6,903 nucleotides of DNA from NCBI GenBank assembly GCA_026193155.1, contig JAPHSI010000026.1, positions 1 through 6,903 of the forward strand. Reading direction: 5' to 3'. Position 1 is the first letter of the stretch, and each line of letters opens with the position of its first letter. Both the position numbers and the translations under genes were made by a program. Positions 6,406 to 6,903 of this stretch are shown here, one piece after another. Source of the DNA: Sulfurimonadaceae bacterium (GTDB lineage: Bacteria; Campylobacterota; Campylobacteria; Campylobacterales; Sulfurimonadaceae). Below the pieces are notes generated by a model. The model searched no databases. It saw only the letters and a list, made by a program, of their open reading frames with translations, and was not told where the DNA came from.

Positions 6406-6903
6406 GCAAGTCCAAATACTACGGCATTTAAAAGTACTAACTCTGTAAGCTCAATTATAAAGCCGTATATATCCCCACTCAATCCGCCGTAACGCTTTAA
6501 AAAAAACTTAGATATTATAAAAAGAGTTAGCAATGAGATTAAGACTAATTCCCAAGAGAAAAGCATTGAAAACAAAATAGTAAAAACAGCTGCAAAAATA
6601 AGTTGTGTCCTACTAAATTCATCTTTGGCTAACTTTGCCATACCGCCACCGATATAAGGAAAAAAGTATATCGCCAAAACTGCATTAAAACGTGAGAGCA
6701 TCAGTATGATAGGCAAAAGGTAAAATGATTCCAGATGCATAAATGAAGATGCTTTTAAAATCAAAAATACGGCAGTTGTTATCATGCCCATCGCGCCGAT
6801 ATTAGGATCACTCATAACTTCGAGAGCTTTCTCTTTTTTGACGTAAAGCCCGTCAACAGTGTCTGCAAAACCATCCAGATGCAAAGCTCCGCTTAAGAGA
6901 ACA
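6402..6903 (-). CDS. cobS: Adenosylcobinamide-GDP ribazoletransferase CobS (N-terminus outside window)
   Basis: Integral membrane enzyme joining adenosylcobinamide-GDP to alpha-ribazole (or its 5'-phosphate) to make adenosylcobalamin (phosphate). The visible 166 residues are the C-terminal two thirds of a protein usually near 245. The frame stays open to the window edge; the TTG at 6884-6882 is an internal leucine in SGALHLDGFADTVDGL, the CobS signature whose aspartates are thought to bind Mg2+. Further family features are EVMSDPNIGAMG shortly after, the FPYIGGGMA segment, and the conserved ending GGLSGDIYGFIIELTE. Hydrophobic segments lie at about 37-55, 58-78, 98-130 and 146-164 of the visible part. 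The stop TGA overlaps the cobC start, so the two are co-transcribed; upstream cob genes probably lie beyond the window. Confidence 0.94.
   Translation of the reverse strand, partial: VLLSGALHLDGFADTVDGLYVKKEKALEVMSDPNIGAMGMITTAVFLILKASSFMHLESFYLLPIILMLSRFNAVLAIYFFPYIGGGMAKLAKDEFSRTQLIFAAVFTILFSMLFSWELVLISLLTLFIISKFFLKRYGGLSGDIYGFIIELTELVLLNAVVFGLA

Noticed and set aside
6231..6431. Plus-strand open frame opposite cobC
   Set aside because: Spans the cobC-cobS junction antisense and shows no recognisable domain.
6882..6884. TTG as the start of CobS
   Set aside because: It is the leucine of the conserved SGALHLDG motif; the frame continues to the window edge.

Overview
This AT-rich window looks like a chromosomal segment of a Campylobacterota (former Epsilonproteobacteria) member, most likely a Sulfurimonas-type free-living relative. 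That placement is an inference. It rests on the base composition, the compact gene packing, a chemoreceptor with a periplasmic CxxCH motif, a late cobalamin pathway pair, and a large SUV3-like helicase. No rRNA or other phylogenetic marker is present. Seven protein genes fill almost the whole window, and two run off its edges. I see no tRNA, rRNA, insertion sequence, phage gene or CRISPR array.

Layout from left to right: (1) 1-705, plus strand, the C-terminal half of an MFS transporter related to the HcaT/MFS_1-like group. (2) 702-1320, minus strand, a two-gene unit: a small rhodanese-like protein followed by a DUF309 protein, with reading frames overlapping by 14 bp. The DUF309 gene ends convergently with the transporter, with stop codons overlapping. 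(3) A 42-bp divergent intergenic region (1321-1362) with back-to-back -10 boxes. (4) 1363-4155, plus strand, a 930-residue SUV3-like superfamily 2 helicase with a long uncharacterised N-terminal region and a C-terminal four-cysteine zinc-ribbon-like motif. (5) A hairpin at 4140-4167 covering the convergent ends of the helicase and the next gene. (6) 4165-5754, minus strand, a methyl-accepting chemotaxis protein with a CxxCH haem-attachment motif in its sensor domain. (7) 5854-6903, minus strand, cobS (5' end outside the window) and a cobC-like histidine phosphatase, joined by an ATGA overlap.

Functionally, only cobS-cobC form a clear pathway unit: the last steps of adenosylcobalamin assembly, joining the nucleotide loop and removing its 5' phosphate. 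The chemoreceptor probably senses redox state or a ligand through a covalently bound haem and signals through CheA/CheW encoded elsewhere. The helicase probably acts in RNA metabolism. The rhodanese-DUF309 pair has no assigned role. I found no convincing new multi-gene system. The items most worth a second look are the helicase architecture, the haem-type chemoreceptor with its promoter-proximal repeats, and the divergent promoter with a possible leaderless helicase mRNA.
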